DNA of 64,000 bases, from the NCBI GenBank assembly GCA_964020085.1, contig OZ026601.1, positions 24,297,414 through 24,361,413 on the forward strand, in the 5' to 3' direction. The DNA is from Micromussa lordhowensis (Eukaryota; Cnidaria; Anthozoa; Scleractinia; Lobophylliidae). Below, one piece after another: positions 1-11,030 of this stretch. Made by a program: the position numbers and the translations under genes. Position 1 is the stretch's first letter, and the number at the start of each line of letters is the position of its first letter. The notes beneath the pieces are model-generated. The model did not search any database, was not told the origin of the DNA, and saw nothing but the letters and a program-made list of their open reading frames with translations.

Positions 1-904
1 AAATGTGCATTTCTTCAAAGAACATTTACAGTAATGAAGAATCATCTTCGCTGCAAAGTTACTTATTGAGATAGCGTCTTCCTTTAAGGAGATACAATCG
101 TATTAAGTAGAACTTGTTAGCTAAAGCATGCCAAATCAATCGAACGTACCTGTCCAGGTTTCAAACAACTCACTCAAAAGCTCGTGAATAATACTGCAAC
201 AAGTTTCATACCAGAGAGGAAAATTGTTTAACTGCAGAGGTTCAGGTGGGCAGGATGATCAAAAGTCGCAAAAGGAGGATGTTATGTGTACCTCTATTGG
301 GATTTCTGACTGCTTGGTAAAAGTGCGAGTAATTGGGATCTAATCTCCACGCAACATTTTAGTGTTAATTGGCATGGCAACACCGAAAATGAAGAAACTT
401 GTCTTACATATTGTCTATATTTATTTCTAAAATCTCTCAACAGGTCTCAATTTTTCATGCCAAGGCAGTTAATAATGTTATAACTAGTAATAATCACTGT
501 AACTGTAGTTGATGAACATACATTTCCGATTTATTCATATAAATATGTTTGGAGTTTTTTTTGCATTGCGTGACACCGCTATTCACAAATACAGCATTTC
601 TGAACCCGCAGACTGTGGACTCCACAGATTAAGAAATTGGCAAGTTGTAGCCGAGTGCCAGATAATCACAAACCTCATGATGAGAATGACAAATTTTTCC
701 TTGTCGTCCAACAATGTAAACAAATCATGGCACTGTCATAGCACCGATCAAAATCTGCTGTTATTCGCCCATATTAGGCATTCTTCAAACTCAAGAAAAG
801 ATGAATGTCGAATTCCATCATTCTGTTTTTATTAACGGTTTGTTTACTTGTTGTATTGCGCAAAAGACACGCCAACATCCTGTATTGTGTTTTCCGTAAC
901 ATGC
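1..904. other. AT-rich sequence, no gene seen
   Basis: No supported gene was found. One 108-codon open frame on the plus strand (509-835) has no recognisable domain, promoter or splice sites and is treated as chance. Confidence 0.5.
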
Positions 905-1830
905 GACCTCAGGTAAAGTGTCTGTCAAGATAAAAAAACGCTTTAACTGTGACTCCGCCTCAAATTACTTGAGATCGCATCACTTTGAGCTTTTCAATTC
1001 AATAGGCGGCACAATTGAAAAGCCTTATCGGCTTTTCGCTCGACAAACTTTTTTAATTAGCACATCGCATGAAACTATATGAATAGGCTTTGTTCTGCTT
1101 TTTGCTCGACAAACCTTTGTAATTGCTCGCGAGAGACCAAAAAATGTCTGTCAAGGGAAAAAAAAACGCTTTTCCCGTGACTCCGCCTCAAATTCCTTTA
1201 CGCCGCATCAGTACACGGAATTAGAACATGAATGGCCTTATCGGCTTTTCGCGCGACAAATTTTTTTAATTAATTAGCTCATCGCATGAAACTACATGAA
1301 TAGGCTCTTTTCTGCTTTTTTACCGCGAAATTTCTCGAGGCCGCATCAGTTTAATTAGCTTTTCAATAGCGGCACAGGGAATTAGAACATGAATGGCCTT
1401 TTCAGGTTTTCGCTCGACGAACTTTTTAATTAGCACATCGCATGCAGCTATATGAATAAGCTTTTTTCTGCTGTTTGCTCAAGAAACTTTTTTAACTGGA
1501 CGCGAGAGTCCAAAAAAGTGTCTGTCAAGGGAAAAAAACCTTTAGCGTGACTACTCTGTCTAAAATTACTTTGCGCCGCATCAATTTAAGACTTTTTTGT
1601 TCAAGTTTTTCTATAGGCAGCACACAGAATTAGAATATGAATAGGCTTTTCGGCCTTTTTGCTTGGCAAACTATTTAAATTACATGAAAGAGACCAAAAA
1701 AGTGTGTCTGTTGTGTGTCCTTCCACATGCTTTCGTGTCTAAAATAATATGTAAAGTGAAAGAAACACTTTTAGCATGACTCCGCCTCACTTAAGACCGC
1801 ATCAGGTCCAGGTTTGTCAATAGGCAGCAA
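905..1830. repeat. Degenerate tandem array, unit roughly 160-370 bp
   Basis: The phrase GTGTCTGTCAAGGGAAAAAA followed by GACTCCGCCTCAAATT and CGCATCA recurs near 917, 1144 and 1516, with a decayed copy near 1740-1810. The companion phrase CTTTTCGCTCGACAAACTTT and CATCGCATGAAACTATATGA recurs near 1030, 1245 and 1407, with a weaker copy near 1655. Copies differ by many substitutions and by length, so the array is old. It lies just upstream of the BEN gene promoter. No coding potential was seen. Confidence 0.75.
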
Positions 1831-1981
1831 ACAGAAGTTTAACGAGTTTGCAGCACGTGAATAAGTAAACAACAAATTAAATTTCTATGAGTTAACACAT
1901 CGTTGGTAATTATGTTATGAATAGGCATGTGAAAGGGACGCACTTCGAACTATTTGTGATGGAACAATAGAGCTTTCACAA

Positions 1982-2033
1982 CCAATCAAATTGCAAGATT
2001 TTCGATCCCACCACGTGTTGAGTCGCTATAAAA
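1982..2033 (+). promoter_or_regulatory. Core promoter of the BEN gene: CCAAT, E-box, TATA
   Basis: CCAAT at 1982-1986, CCACGTG (E-box) at 2011-2017 and TATAAAA at 2027-2033 stand in normal order. The TATA box is 70 bp upstream of the chosen ATG at 2097, which puts transcription start near 2058. The strength of the TATA box supports the start chosen for the gene. Confidence 0.7.
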
Positions 2034-2096
2034 GGGTGAAAATGAAGTTCATTGATCATTACATTCAGAGAATAGTTACCAACGGAAGTTTTAATA

Positions 2097-5000
2097 ATGG
2101 AGAAATTGGCTCAAGTTAAGTGGGGCCGTGGCAAGTTTTCAGAAGTTTTTCGATCGACAATCATTGATCCGTCCCCTATTAAGGCTGGCCAAAAAGTTAA
2201 AGTTCTTTGGGGAGAAACTAGAAAAGAATATACAGCTGTGATTGAATGCTATCCCGTAGCAAAAACCCACGTTTCAAAACCCACAGAGAAAGACACAGAG
2301 TTGCCACAGCGTAGGGCTAAGGCCAAGAGAAAACTGGTAAGTAAAATTGTTTACTTTTCATAAGCTAGTACTGGATGAGAGCTTTATCCTCTACTTTTTA
2401 TCGCAAGCATCTGTTAGAGCTGTTCGTTACTTTCATTGAATAACTTCATTACTTTTAATATAACTCGCTGTTTCTCTCTGTAGATCCCTGATGACTTCGT
2501 TGGAGACTATACCGAAGCTGAAGCGGCCACGAAGAAGCAAAAGGAAAGACCAACGAAAAAGGTATGTCGTTCATTCAACTGTCAGTTTTGTCATAAAAGC
2601 GAATTGATTTCAAGCTAAGGGTTGCCACGCTCAGGAAAAATATCAGGAAAAAGTAATGATTCTTTAAAGGTGAAGGAAAACGTGAGGGAATCAGGAATAG
2701 AATAAGTAGCAACCCTCGCGCTCTTTGCCCACTAAGTGGTAGATTTTTAGACGTTGGCCAACTGGCCATTAGCAAAACAACTCAGTAGCGGTTTCTGTTA
2801 CCTAACAACTATTCACCGAAGTGGAGGTGGCTAGCGGTGAATATTTACCAAGCCGCGAAGCGGCGAGGTAAATATCCAACACTAGCCACCGACAGTATAT
2901 ACTAAAACAGTGAGTTAATATACAGCACAAAAAATTAATTTGGATGATTTCTTCACCTGTCACGGATGCAAACTGCGATGCCATTTTTCCCCGAGTCGCT
3001 TGGAGGCTAAATAGTTAACAATTATCCTGCGAAATCGCGCGGGAATATCGTCAGATACTTAGCCGACGAGGCCTCGTCGGCTAAAATCAGACGATATTGT
3101 GCGAGATTGAGCAGGATAATTGTTTTATTATTCAACAAATATTCGGAGTTTGATGAGCCAATCAGCGCGCGCATTCAACGCTATCCACTGTTTTAAGTAT
3201 ATACTAATGAAATGTTATTTACTGGTTAACCGAATGGTTAATGTGTTTTGTCTTCCTGATTTCTGAAACAAATTTTCCTTTCCCTTTGGGGTCGAGATTT
3301 CGGGTGTCCACTGAATGACGGGAGGTCACAGTATATCTTCCTAAGGTTTTACTTATTTTATGCACTACTTAAACACTACAAATGCGTTGTGGATCGCGAA
3401 ATGAAAAGTAACGGTGGTAAATATGGCATACAGTATCAGGTTGACTGACGCGGCTTTACTTATGTTAAAATCAATTTGCAGAAGTCAGATACCACCAGTA
3501 AAAATTTAAAGGGTGCGAAGAAAGATAAGAAGGAGAAGCCTAAGGGAAAGGTATGGTTCTTACTTCAAGCAATATTGTCATGCTACACATAAAAATAGAG
3601 AGCCAAAATGGTTATTTGTTGTTCATGGTTTTTTTTGGCGTATCACTCTGGTCTAATTTTGTCATTTACGGTTAGTATTCACAACGAATGCTTGAATCCT
3701 GAGTCACCTCTTCTTATTTGACCTACGATGTTCCACTTTATAAGACCATTTCATTCTTCCTAAGCTCTCTATGTATTGTCTTATGGTCGTTTGATAGTTC
3801 TAGATAAACTAGAACTGCATTTTAAGATCACTGTTCGTCTAAGCCTACATGTCCTGAGATGCTCGATGATGATGCGATTTTGAGCTTTACGTAAAATAAG
3901 CCGAACCCATGTTTTGAAGAACATACTACTGTATACTTTATACCGACTGTAAAATTTATAACTTATTTCATTTCCCTTCAGGTTTTGGAAGTATCGTCTC
4001 CGGCCAAGGAGTATTTTACCGACTCTGAAGAAGGTTCGGATTCTGACGATTTGAGCGAAGGAGAACCTTTAATAACTGTAATCCGTTCTGCTCATCGGAG
4101 GAAAACGCTGTCCCTTGCTGCCCAGCACACTGAAGAAAGTCTTCCTCGTGATGACAGTCCATTACCACCAGCAGACATCATTGGCGACTTTGCAGACGGG
4201 GACGCCGACCTGTCAAATGGACAGGAAATAATAGCAGCCGCAATTAACACATTGGAAAAGACAAATGATGTAAGTTGTTTATTTTCATGATATAGATCGT
4301 TTTCACGTGAAGTCACCGCTTTCTAAAATCCAAAACTAAAGAGCCATCATAGTTTTTATCCTCATGAGGCATAAGAGATGATATATTTATATCTGTTTAC
4401 AATTTTACAACTCCATAGCGTGCTTCGTTTGGAAACCAGAGCATTTTGAATTTCAGAGTTGAGGCGGTGCGTGACATAAAGCTACGATCGTATTTGTCGA
4501 AAAAGATTTACCTATCTCATGATTTGTAGCCGTTTTAGAAGTTAAAGCATTGGGAAAGTGCTCATGTAAATGCTTGTTTGTTAAGTACAGATAGTCAGTC
4601 GCAAGTGAAAAATAAAATCGCTTACCATTCAATAAATTGAAATATCCTAGAAGGGTAATAAATAAACAACGTGTCAAAGTTTCGAGGATGTGCGATATTC
4701 CGAACTCGAGATATTCGGCAAAAGGTATCACTGAAAATTACAGGGTTTAGTATGGAGACGCCATGTTGGAGCCCGTCTGAGGGACTCCAACATGGCGGCC
4801 GGAAACCAGTGTAAACATCTGGAGTCTACTTTGGCTCTCCCACAACATTTATTCTCTCTGTTAAACTAGAAAACATTCGCATAGGCACTTCTCTCAACAT
4901 ATTGGTTACTCAGAACTCGAAAACGTAAGGCGAATCGATATTTTGGTGCACGTAACATGTTACCCAGAAACAATGCCGATGTCACGCATTGTGAAAAAAC

Positions 5001-6706
5001 CATGCTCTATTTTCAAAACAAAGCAGTCTACCGAGCTGAAGACAGGCGAGCAGATATTCGTTTAAAAATGCCTTTTACCCCATAAAGGTAAAAACTTAAA
5101 ATTTTTAATTTTAGTTTAATTTTAGTTTTTTCTGACGTCACGTGAAAACCAAGAATACACTAGGAAGTGCTTAATGATGAGCAATACTGCGCAGTGAAAT
5201 ATTTATCATTTACGCTTAACAGTGCCAACGAATCAGTACAGTTCAGAGAAATATATATAGATTACGTCATAGAAAATACGAATTTTTTGCTACAATAGGT
5301 GTGTCAGAGTGCATCACAGCAAGAAATTGCTACAGAGCTTCGCCTGACAAGAACTATTCTTGAGAGATTGGAGTGTTCGTTTGCGCGTCAAGAAGCGAAA
5401 CTTGACCAGCTTCTAAACCTGCTGACAACAAAACAGGCGGTCGACCTACCTGCCACCCAGCCTTCCCAGAATCATCAACGGCCAGTGCAGCAGTTCTCCA
5501 CCCCAGTGCCAAGCCAGTCGGTTTCAACAGTACCCCTTTCGACCCCGATGTCAGCTGGTGGTCCATGCCGGTCCCTGGAGATCCCAACGCCGATGCTGTT
5601 TCAGCAAACTCCCCTTGTAGATCTGGATAGACTACTGGATGATCCTGAATTGACGGGTAACATCTCAAGTTTTAAATTTACTTACCAATTGTTAGCTTGG
5701 TTAACCGTTTCCTGAGCGAGATTGCAAAAGTTAACAATATCAAACTCTCTGATCCCCTTTTTCATCATTTGAAAAACGAACCATTAATCATTATGAAAAC
5801 GTGATTATTAAAGTGTTCATTTTTATTTTTTAGCCTCTGTTGTACAGTTAAATTCCGATTTAATTTCGCTGAAATTAATAAAGTGAGCCGGCGAGATGGT
5901 GGTATATGTGATTAAAACCGCAGAATGAATCAACGCATTTGTAGATAAGCCATTATGAGACAAGGAGTGAAAAGTTAATTTTTCTAATAGTTCTTTTTAT
6001 ATAAATGTCTTTTAGGAACACCTGATTTAGTTCAGCTTGGGGGGTCGTCGAATGTATGCATTTCACGAGACGATTACAACCACGTATTGGCAGCAGCCAA
6101 GCCATCCGCTATGACTCTGCGACTATTAGAAAAGCTGTTCTCTAAAGAGACCCTTCTACAGTCCACACTCTATGGTACAAAAGAGTTTGCAGCTCTTGAT
6201 CCAAGCCGGATTCTTGCTATAAAGGGTAAGCTGGCAAACAAAGTATTAAATGCAAATACTTTACAAATTGTTATTTCAACTTTCTTTAAAGTCAAGAAAC
6301 CGTAAATGTCCTTCAATTAGTCTTGTCAGGAATTTAGTTATCCATTTTCATCAATTTGCATTAGTATACTAGTAGAATTCTACTAACAAAAATTATAAAA
6401 AGATTCTTGCACCTGATTGGCTATCAGCAGCCCGATTTGAACACTGATAGAACCATTTATAGACCGAATTGAGCTTCTCTTGTTTAGAAGAGTTATGTAG
6501 TGTTTAACGGTATCTGTTGACCTGGATTGTTGATCATTACTCTAACCTGTATTTCTCTGTTTGTTTTAGCGGAGGTGACCAGAGCCTTTTCATATCAGTG
6601 TCGAACAAGTGAAGAAACAGCCCGCATGTGGGATACATGCAAAGTTAGTATCGGGAAAAAGTGCCAGCATTTGAGAAAAGCCGAAAAAGAAAATAGGCAA
6701 CATTAG
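2097..6706 (+). CDS. BEN-domain protein, seven exons, about 459 aa
   Basis: Probable chromatin or DNA-binding factor; BEN domains bind DNA or nuclear partners. Exons read from canonical sites are 2097-2336, 2484-2561, 3482-3550, 3982-4269, 5299-5656, 6016-6225 and 6570-6706, all with GT donors and AG acceptors. The first four introns are phase 0 and the last two are phase 1. Residues 1-129 are basic and lysine-rich. Residues 130-225 are acidic and serine-rich. Residues 226-344 hold a short helical segment and a Pro/Ser/Thr linker. About residues 350-455 fit the BEN consensus (RLLEKLFSKE, LDPSRILAIK, a late MW-x3-C then K-x2-C). The ATG is the first after the TATA box, and AATAAA follows the stop by about 100 bp. 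The frame stays open across all joins, so the gene looks intact. Confidence 0.85.
2805..3215. repeat. Palindromic MITE-like elements in intron 2 of the BEN gene
   Basis: Two inverted-repeat modules lie here. The first (about 2810-2900) starts ATTCACCGAAGTGGAGG and reads back through GGTAAATATCC and CTAGCCACCGA. The second (about 3016-3122) has arms ACAATTATCCTGC and GCAGGATAATTGT with a central palindrome around GAGGCCTC. A related TTCACCGAAGTGGAGGTAAAT block occurs at 43800-43860 inside an intron of the MULE gene. No ORF is present, and target-site duplications are not resolved. Confidence 0.65.
4755..4797. repeat. Small hairpin, CATGTTGGAG / CTCCAACATG
   Basis: Ten-base complementary arms with a short spacer lie in intron 4 of the BEN gene. 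It looks like a remnant of a palindromic repeat. No function is visible. Confidence 0.45.
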
Positions 6707-6804
6707 TACAACACATACATGTAACGATGTTTTCGATTCAGTGAATGTGTAATGAGCACTATAGTTGAGAGCGTAATGTAATCAGTATCTATGAAGTGTA
6801 GTTA

Positions 6805-6810
6805 AATAAA
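6805..6810 (+). terminator. Poly(A) signal AATAAA of the BEN gene
   Basis: AATAAA lies 99 bp downstream of the BEN stop codon, the first such signal after it on this strand. Confidence 0.6.
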
Positions 6811-7545
6811 AAGTGTTGTTATGCGGGTGAATACATAGAGAGGTGGGCTCGATTATCGTCTGACAGTACGCACAATCGTGTACTGTTAAAACAGCTGTCT
6901 GAGCAGAGTAGCTCCTACAGCCAGCGTAGTAAGGCAGCGTAATATTGTTTTAGGTTTACCTTATTATAGGTTTCTTTCGTTTGTCGTGAGTTAAGAGTGT
7001 TTGCGAGTGACAAGTCTGCATTAGGCAATGTCTGTTCTCAAAAATGTTTTCTCGTCTAGTGATCTCCATGGTCTCTGAACTTTGCATTGAAAACTCTTTC
7101 TCCGTTTCCAGAGAAAAGTTGTCTCAATTGCTCTCAAAATAAGAACTCAGGGAGAACTTCAGAAAATCGCTAATTACAAACAGAATTAAAAATATTTTAG
7201 CAATTATCATTTTCTTAGTATGAAGCAGGTAAAGGAGTGCGTAGCGGATCTGCATAGTGGTTTTTCCCAAAGAAACAAAACAATAAATGATTTGGGCGTC
7301 GTCTGTCGATACTTGTACTTTAATAGCCATTTTGAGGTCCTTCTTTTGATGTATATAGGGATATATTTGATGTTCTCATACTAGGCTCACCAGTGACAAC
7401 TGCAGACTGACAGTATCTCTTAGACCTAGATTGGTTTAGTCGATAGTCCCGAGTTCAAATCCTCCAAGTAAACGATCCAATCGATACAGTCATACGACTT
7501 TTCTTGTTTCCGTAACAACCCTTTTTTTTACATTTTCCAATACAA
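6811..7545. other. No gene seen
   Basis: Unremarkable sequence. A weak B-box-like GAGTTCAAATCCT occurs near 7470, but no tRNA fold could be completed around it. Confidence 0.45.
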
Positions 7546-7550
7546 AAGGT

Positions 7551-7800
7551 GTTTCCTTGATATCTTGGCAAATTTCAATCTATCACGAACATTAGAACTT
7601 ATGTTTTTTGGACCTTTATTTCCGACAGTTTACGGCCGTGTGGTATTTTTTAGAATACGACGTCATTTTCTCCAAATCTCAGCCAAGAGTTGGGACAAGG
7701 AAAATTAATAGCGGCCGTAAATTCTCGAAAATAAAGGTCCAAAACCCGAGAGTTCTAACGTTCGTAACAGATTGAAATTTGGCAAGAAATCTAGGAAAGA
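7551..7800. repeat. Inverted repeat, MITE-like, about 250 bp
   Basis: The left arm (7551-7636: TTGGCAAATTTCAATCT, then GGACCTTTATTT, then TTTACGGCCG) is read back in the right arm (7709-7800: GCGGCCGTAAA, AAATAAAGGTCC, AGATTGAAATTTGGCAAG). The arms are about 85-90 bp with mismatches around a 70-bp centre. It holds no ORF. A non-autonomous DNA element is the simplest reading. Confidence 0.7.
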
Positions 7801-7909
7801 CCTATTCTGTCCGAAACTGTAAAAAAATGGATATCGAGAATTTGATCATAGTGGCCACTTTAAGGGGATATAAAGTTGAGGGTGGGATTTAAAATGTATT
7901 TTAATAAAC

Positions 7910-7963
7910 TTTATTCTTGTTAGTCATTGACTTTTGTAACATTTGGTGGCTCCTAAAAGAGCC
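7910..7963 (-). terminator. Histone-type 3' stem-loop plus AATAAA, copy 1
   Basis: On the minus strand 7963-7948 reads GGCTCT-TTTA-GGAGCC. This is a 6-bp stem (the last pair is G-U) with a four-base loop, preceded by AAAAC and followed by ACCA, which is the layout of metazoan replication-dependent histone mRNA 3' ends. AATAAA follows at 7915-7910. The surroundings are homologous to 43033-43111. No histone gene is present in the window. The most likely transcript is that of the Tc1-type transposase ending at 8039. Confidence 0.7.
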
Positions 7964-8019
7964 GTTTTTGGCGACCTGCAGTGCAATATCGAATCCACTT
8001 CGACAAAGCAGGGCGCGGT

Positions 8020-8035
8020 GGCTCCTAAAAGAGCC
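8020..8035 (-). terminator. Histone-type stem-loop, copy 2, next to the transposase stop
   Basis: On the minus strand 8035-8020 reads GGCTCT-TTTA-GGAGCC followed by ACCG. It begins three bases after the transposase stop codon (8041-8039). The stem-loop core is identical to that at 7948-7963, so the unit has been duplicated about 72 bp apart. Confidence 0.65.
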
Positions 8036-8038
8036 GTT

Positions 8039-9049
8039 TTAAAATTTTGTCGCAGCTCCTCCAGACTCTATAATAGCTGGAATCGCCTTGTTCAGCACGT
8101 GATCGATGTACTTGATACACTTCTCGGCAGTCACCTTCCTTTCCCAGAACTTCTTGATTCCATCCACAAGCTCCTGTTTGCTACGTGGCTTGACTTTTGA
8201 TTCTAAGTAAAACTTGAGCTCATGCCACAAGTTCTCGATGGGATTTAAGTCAGGACTTTCTGGGGGAGTACGCCACCAGTTGATGTTTTTCTCCTCGTAG
8301 AAGGCTTGCGCTCGTCTGGACGTGTGCTTCGGGTCGTTATCCTGGACAAATCGGTGATCTGGAAGCTTCTCTCGGACGAAGGGAACAAGTGTAGACTCTA
8401 AGATGTTGCAGAAGAGATCAGCATCCATGATGCCATCAAAGATGCAAACCTTTGTGGCACCATGTTTGCTGATTCCTGCCCAGACATGTACTTTCAGCGG
8501 ATGCTTGGGTTTGGGTTTTCGCTTCCCTGGCTCGTCTACCTTTCTATAGCAGGTGCGGCGATACTGCGTTAGCGAGATAGAGCTTTCGTCGCTAAAAATT
8601 ACGTTGTGGAAGGTGTCTTCACTTTCCAGGACTCTTTGGGCGAACTCCAACCGCTTCGTTTTGTTCACATCTCGAATGAGCTGACAGTAACCAGTCCGCT
8701 GTAAAGTCCAGCCGAGTTGCGTCCGAGCTCTTCGTACAGTTGACGAACTCACATCTGTTCCACGTTTAGCCAGCTTTTTCTTGATTCTGCAACTCGTCAT
8801 CTCGTCATCTTTTCGCATCTGCCGATCGATGAAGACTTTTGCTTCGTCAGATATCTTCCCTGGTCTGCCAGAGCGCGGTAGATTTGCCACAGAGCCGGTG
8901 GTTTTCAGTTTCTTGATAATGCGAACGACACTAGCAAGACTGACAGCTAAACCTTCGGTTTTTAATAACCTTAAGATTTCAGCTGGGTGAAGACCTTGCT
9001 TCTGTAGGAGCTCTATTCGAGTTCTTGTATAATTCGTAACTTTAGCCAT
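8039..9049 (-). CDS. Tc1-type (IS630/Tc1/mariner) transposase, 336 aa, uninterrupted
   Basis: Cut-and-paste transposase that moves an element into TA sites. Residues 1-115 form the paired-like helix-turn-helix region with the GRPGK turn near residue 61. The DDE catalytic domain follows: D154 in FSDES, D237 in QDNDPKH and E272 in NPIENLW, giving the Tc1 spacing of 34 residues between the last two. Length matches the family (about 340 aa), and there is no stop or frameshift, so it may be functional. The start ATG is the one that gives the complete HTH. Terminal inverted repeats were not found by eye. Two histone-type stem-loops directly follow the stop. Confidence 0.9.
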   Translation of the reverse strand: MAKVTNYTRTRIELLQKQGLHPAEILRLLKTEGLAVSLASVVRIIKKLKTTGSVANLPRSGRPGKISDEAKVFIDRQMRKDDEMTSCRIKKKLAKRGTDVSSSTVRRARTQLGWTLQRTGYCQLIRDVNKTKRLEFAQRVLESEDTFHNVIFSDESSISLTQYRRTCYRKVDEPGKRKPKPKHPLKVHVWAGISKHGATKVCIFDGIMDADLFCNILESTLVPFVREKLPDHRFVQDNDPKHTSRRAQAFYEEKNINWWRTPPESPDLNPIENLWHELKFYLESKVKPRSKQELVDGIKKFWERKVTAEKCIKYIDHVLNKAIPAIIESGGAATKF

Positions 9050-9496
9050 GATAGCATCAAGATTGTTTGAAAGTGAATGACAAACACTCTACACAGAACG
9101 AATAACACGCGATTATGACAAGCGTAAATGCTGTTGCTATGGTAATATAACTGCCCCTTCGCCGTGCGGAGACTGGGGTTTAACTGGGAAACTTTGTGTT
9201 TGTTTACATACACTTGAAATTGTCTTACGGCAAACCTGAAGTTTGACTTTGCCGCTCTCTCGGCTCCGATAACGAAACAAAAGAGAAAATGCAATGCTTT
9301 TGGGTTGTGGAATCACCTTCACAGTCTCAGTGGCTGCAGTGTAACGAGGTAAGTTTATTTAGGCTTTAGAGGAGTCAAGGCGTAGCTTCGATTTAAAAAA
9401 CTATTCCGGTTAAATTTATACGCAAGCTGTACCAAAAGTAAGCTTATATTCAGTTATTCCTCGACTGTGTTCATTACATTCAACACTAACTCATCA
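9050..9496. other. Upstream region of the Tc1-type transposase
   Basis: No protein is supported. It should hold the transposase promoter and the missing right end of the element, but no TIR partner was recognised. The short open frames here show no domain. Confidence 0.4.
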
Positions 9497-9765
9497 CACA
9501 TAACGGCTTCACTATGATATATCGTTATAGCGAACTTCGCTACAATGATCGATGATATATCGCTGTGACATATCGTTTTGCTGTACGAGATATCGTGGCA
9601 GCGATTTCTCGCTTGAGCGATATCACAGCGATATATCGTGAAGATCACGACGATTTATCGCTAATTTATCGTTTTGACGCTCGCCGATTCGACCGATATC
9701 TCGCTGATTTATCGGCGATAAATCACGGGAACAAAGCGCGATATTCAGCGATTATCGCTTGCATT
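9497..9765. repeat. CGAT-dense block
   Basis: Over about 260 bp the words CGATATATCG, ATATCGT, GCGATTTCTCGC and CGATTTATCG occur again and again with no fixed period. The motif CGAT or ATCG appears about every ten bases. Many words are self-complementary, so the segment can fold on itself. It abuts the 3' end of the coiled-coil gene. Confidence 0.65.
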
Positions 9766-10662
9766 ACTTTTGCACAGTACTGTATGCAGCCAAATCTTTA
9801 TTTACATGTTTCAGGTCTGTAATTTCTTCTTCCAGCTTATTTATTTCCTTTTTCATCTCATCATATAATTTTTCTTTCTCATTTTCCAAATCAGCATACT
9901 TTCTTTTCCATTCTTGAAGCTCATTTTGACATCTCTCAACTTCTGCCATAAGTGCATCCACTGATTCTGTCTCCATTCTTCTAACAGTCAGCTTGTACAC
10001 TTTGTTTTCAAGTTCCTGGCGCTTCCTACCGGTGGTTTGCTTGAAGGCCTGCTTTGCCATGCTTGCTTTTTTGCGTAGAAGATCATCTATACGTAAGCAC
10101 CCTCTCCTTACAGTGAACCAAGTCTCTCACAAACTGCCCTGATAGCGCACGCAAGTAAAATTGTTCAAATCCCAATCTAAATTTTGTGTAATCACGAGTA
10201 TGATTAAGGACAATAAGACGACACCAAGTACTATTACTAGTTAAGCTTAAACAAATTTTCTAGAAATAAATGGGACAAAGTAAAGCCAGATGTTTGTTCC
10301 TATTGACAAAATAGCTACCAATCTGGTGAAAAAAGGGTGTGCTAAAACCTCTCATGGTTAAAATTGAAGCAATAGGAACCAGCATGTTACCTTATCTTTA
10401 GACTCCTTGGTGATCCTGTTTGGACGATTCCAATGACGTCCGTCCCGTTACAGAAGCCACACACGGCAGAGTCTATCTTTTGGTCTACGCTCACAGGTCG
10501 AGGGTCCAATGTCGAGTTCAAGGCAGGAACGGTCGGTTTATTTGGTAGTGACTGGCAAGGACGATTCGTGAAGGATCCGTGATGACAGTTTCCAGATGCT
10601 TTTTCCTCTTGTATTTCTTTTAGCACATTGGCTGAGCCAAGATAGTCCTTAAATACATCGAA
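9764..10662 (-). CDS. Coiled-coil protein, two exons seen, function unknown
   Basis: Exon A (10662-10391) begins at an AG acceptor and ends at donor GTAACA. Exon B begins at 10106 after CTGTAAG and reads to a stop at 9764. The phase-2 junction fits: AG plus G gives arginine, and the frame then continues [19 protein letters not shown]. Exon A encodes a polar segment with a Cys-x2-Cys pair (CGFC). Exon B encodes about 95 residues of strongly charged heptad-type sequence ([17 protein letters not shown], then [20 protein letters not shown]), a long coiled coil. A 5' exon with the start codon is not identified, and the 3' end runs into the CGAT block, so the gene may be truncated or part of a TE. 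Confidence 0.6.
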
Positions 10663-10924
10663 CTACTTGCAGCGCAATATCCCAATTGGCCCAAATGCCA
10701 TATTTTAAAAGCAGTCTGAGAAGCAGAGTTCTGCGCTAGGTTGATGTTTTAGCTAAAGGAATCTTTCATCAGATTATACAACGAACAAGCAGTGTCTTAC
10801 AACTGAATTAACTTGGAAAATTCCACAAATTCTGATATTATCGCTGCATTTTTGGTGGCACGCGAGTTGAAAATAATTTTCAACTCTAAAACTGAACTGG
10901 TGTCTTCGATTTTATATAGCAAAT

Positions 10925-11030
10925 AAGTTTAAATAACATTGTTTATTGGTTTATTTGGATCAAGAAAGAGTTGTATAACTAACATTGTTTATTGGTTTAT
11001 TTGGGTTAAGAGGGAGTTATATAAGTTTTC
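10925..11030. repeat. Two-copy tandem duplication, about 52 bp
   Basis: AACATTGTTTATTGGTTTAT followed by TTGG and a GAGTT-TATA tail occurs twice in a row with a few substitutions. Confidence 0.7.

Noticed and set aside
7124..7330. 68-codon minus-strand frame starting MAIKVQVSTDDAQ
   Set aside because: The start reads like protein, but the rest is hydrophobic AT-driven sequence, with no splice or family evidence.
7430..7485. Possible tRNA or SINE head with GAGTTCAAATCCT
   Set aside because: Only a B-box-like word is present. No A-box in register and no stems could be drawn.
7948..8035. A histone gene nearby explaining the stem-loops
   Set aside because: No H1, H2A, H2B, H3 or H4 coding sequence was seen on either strand within this window.
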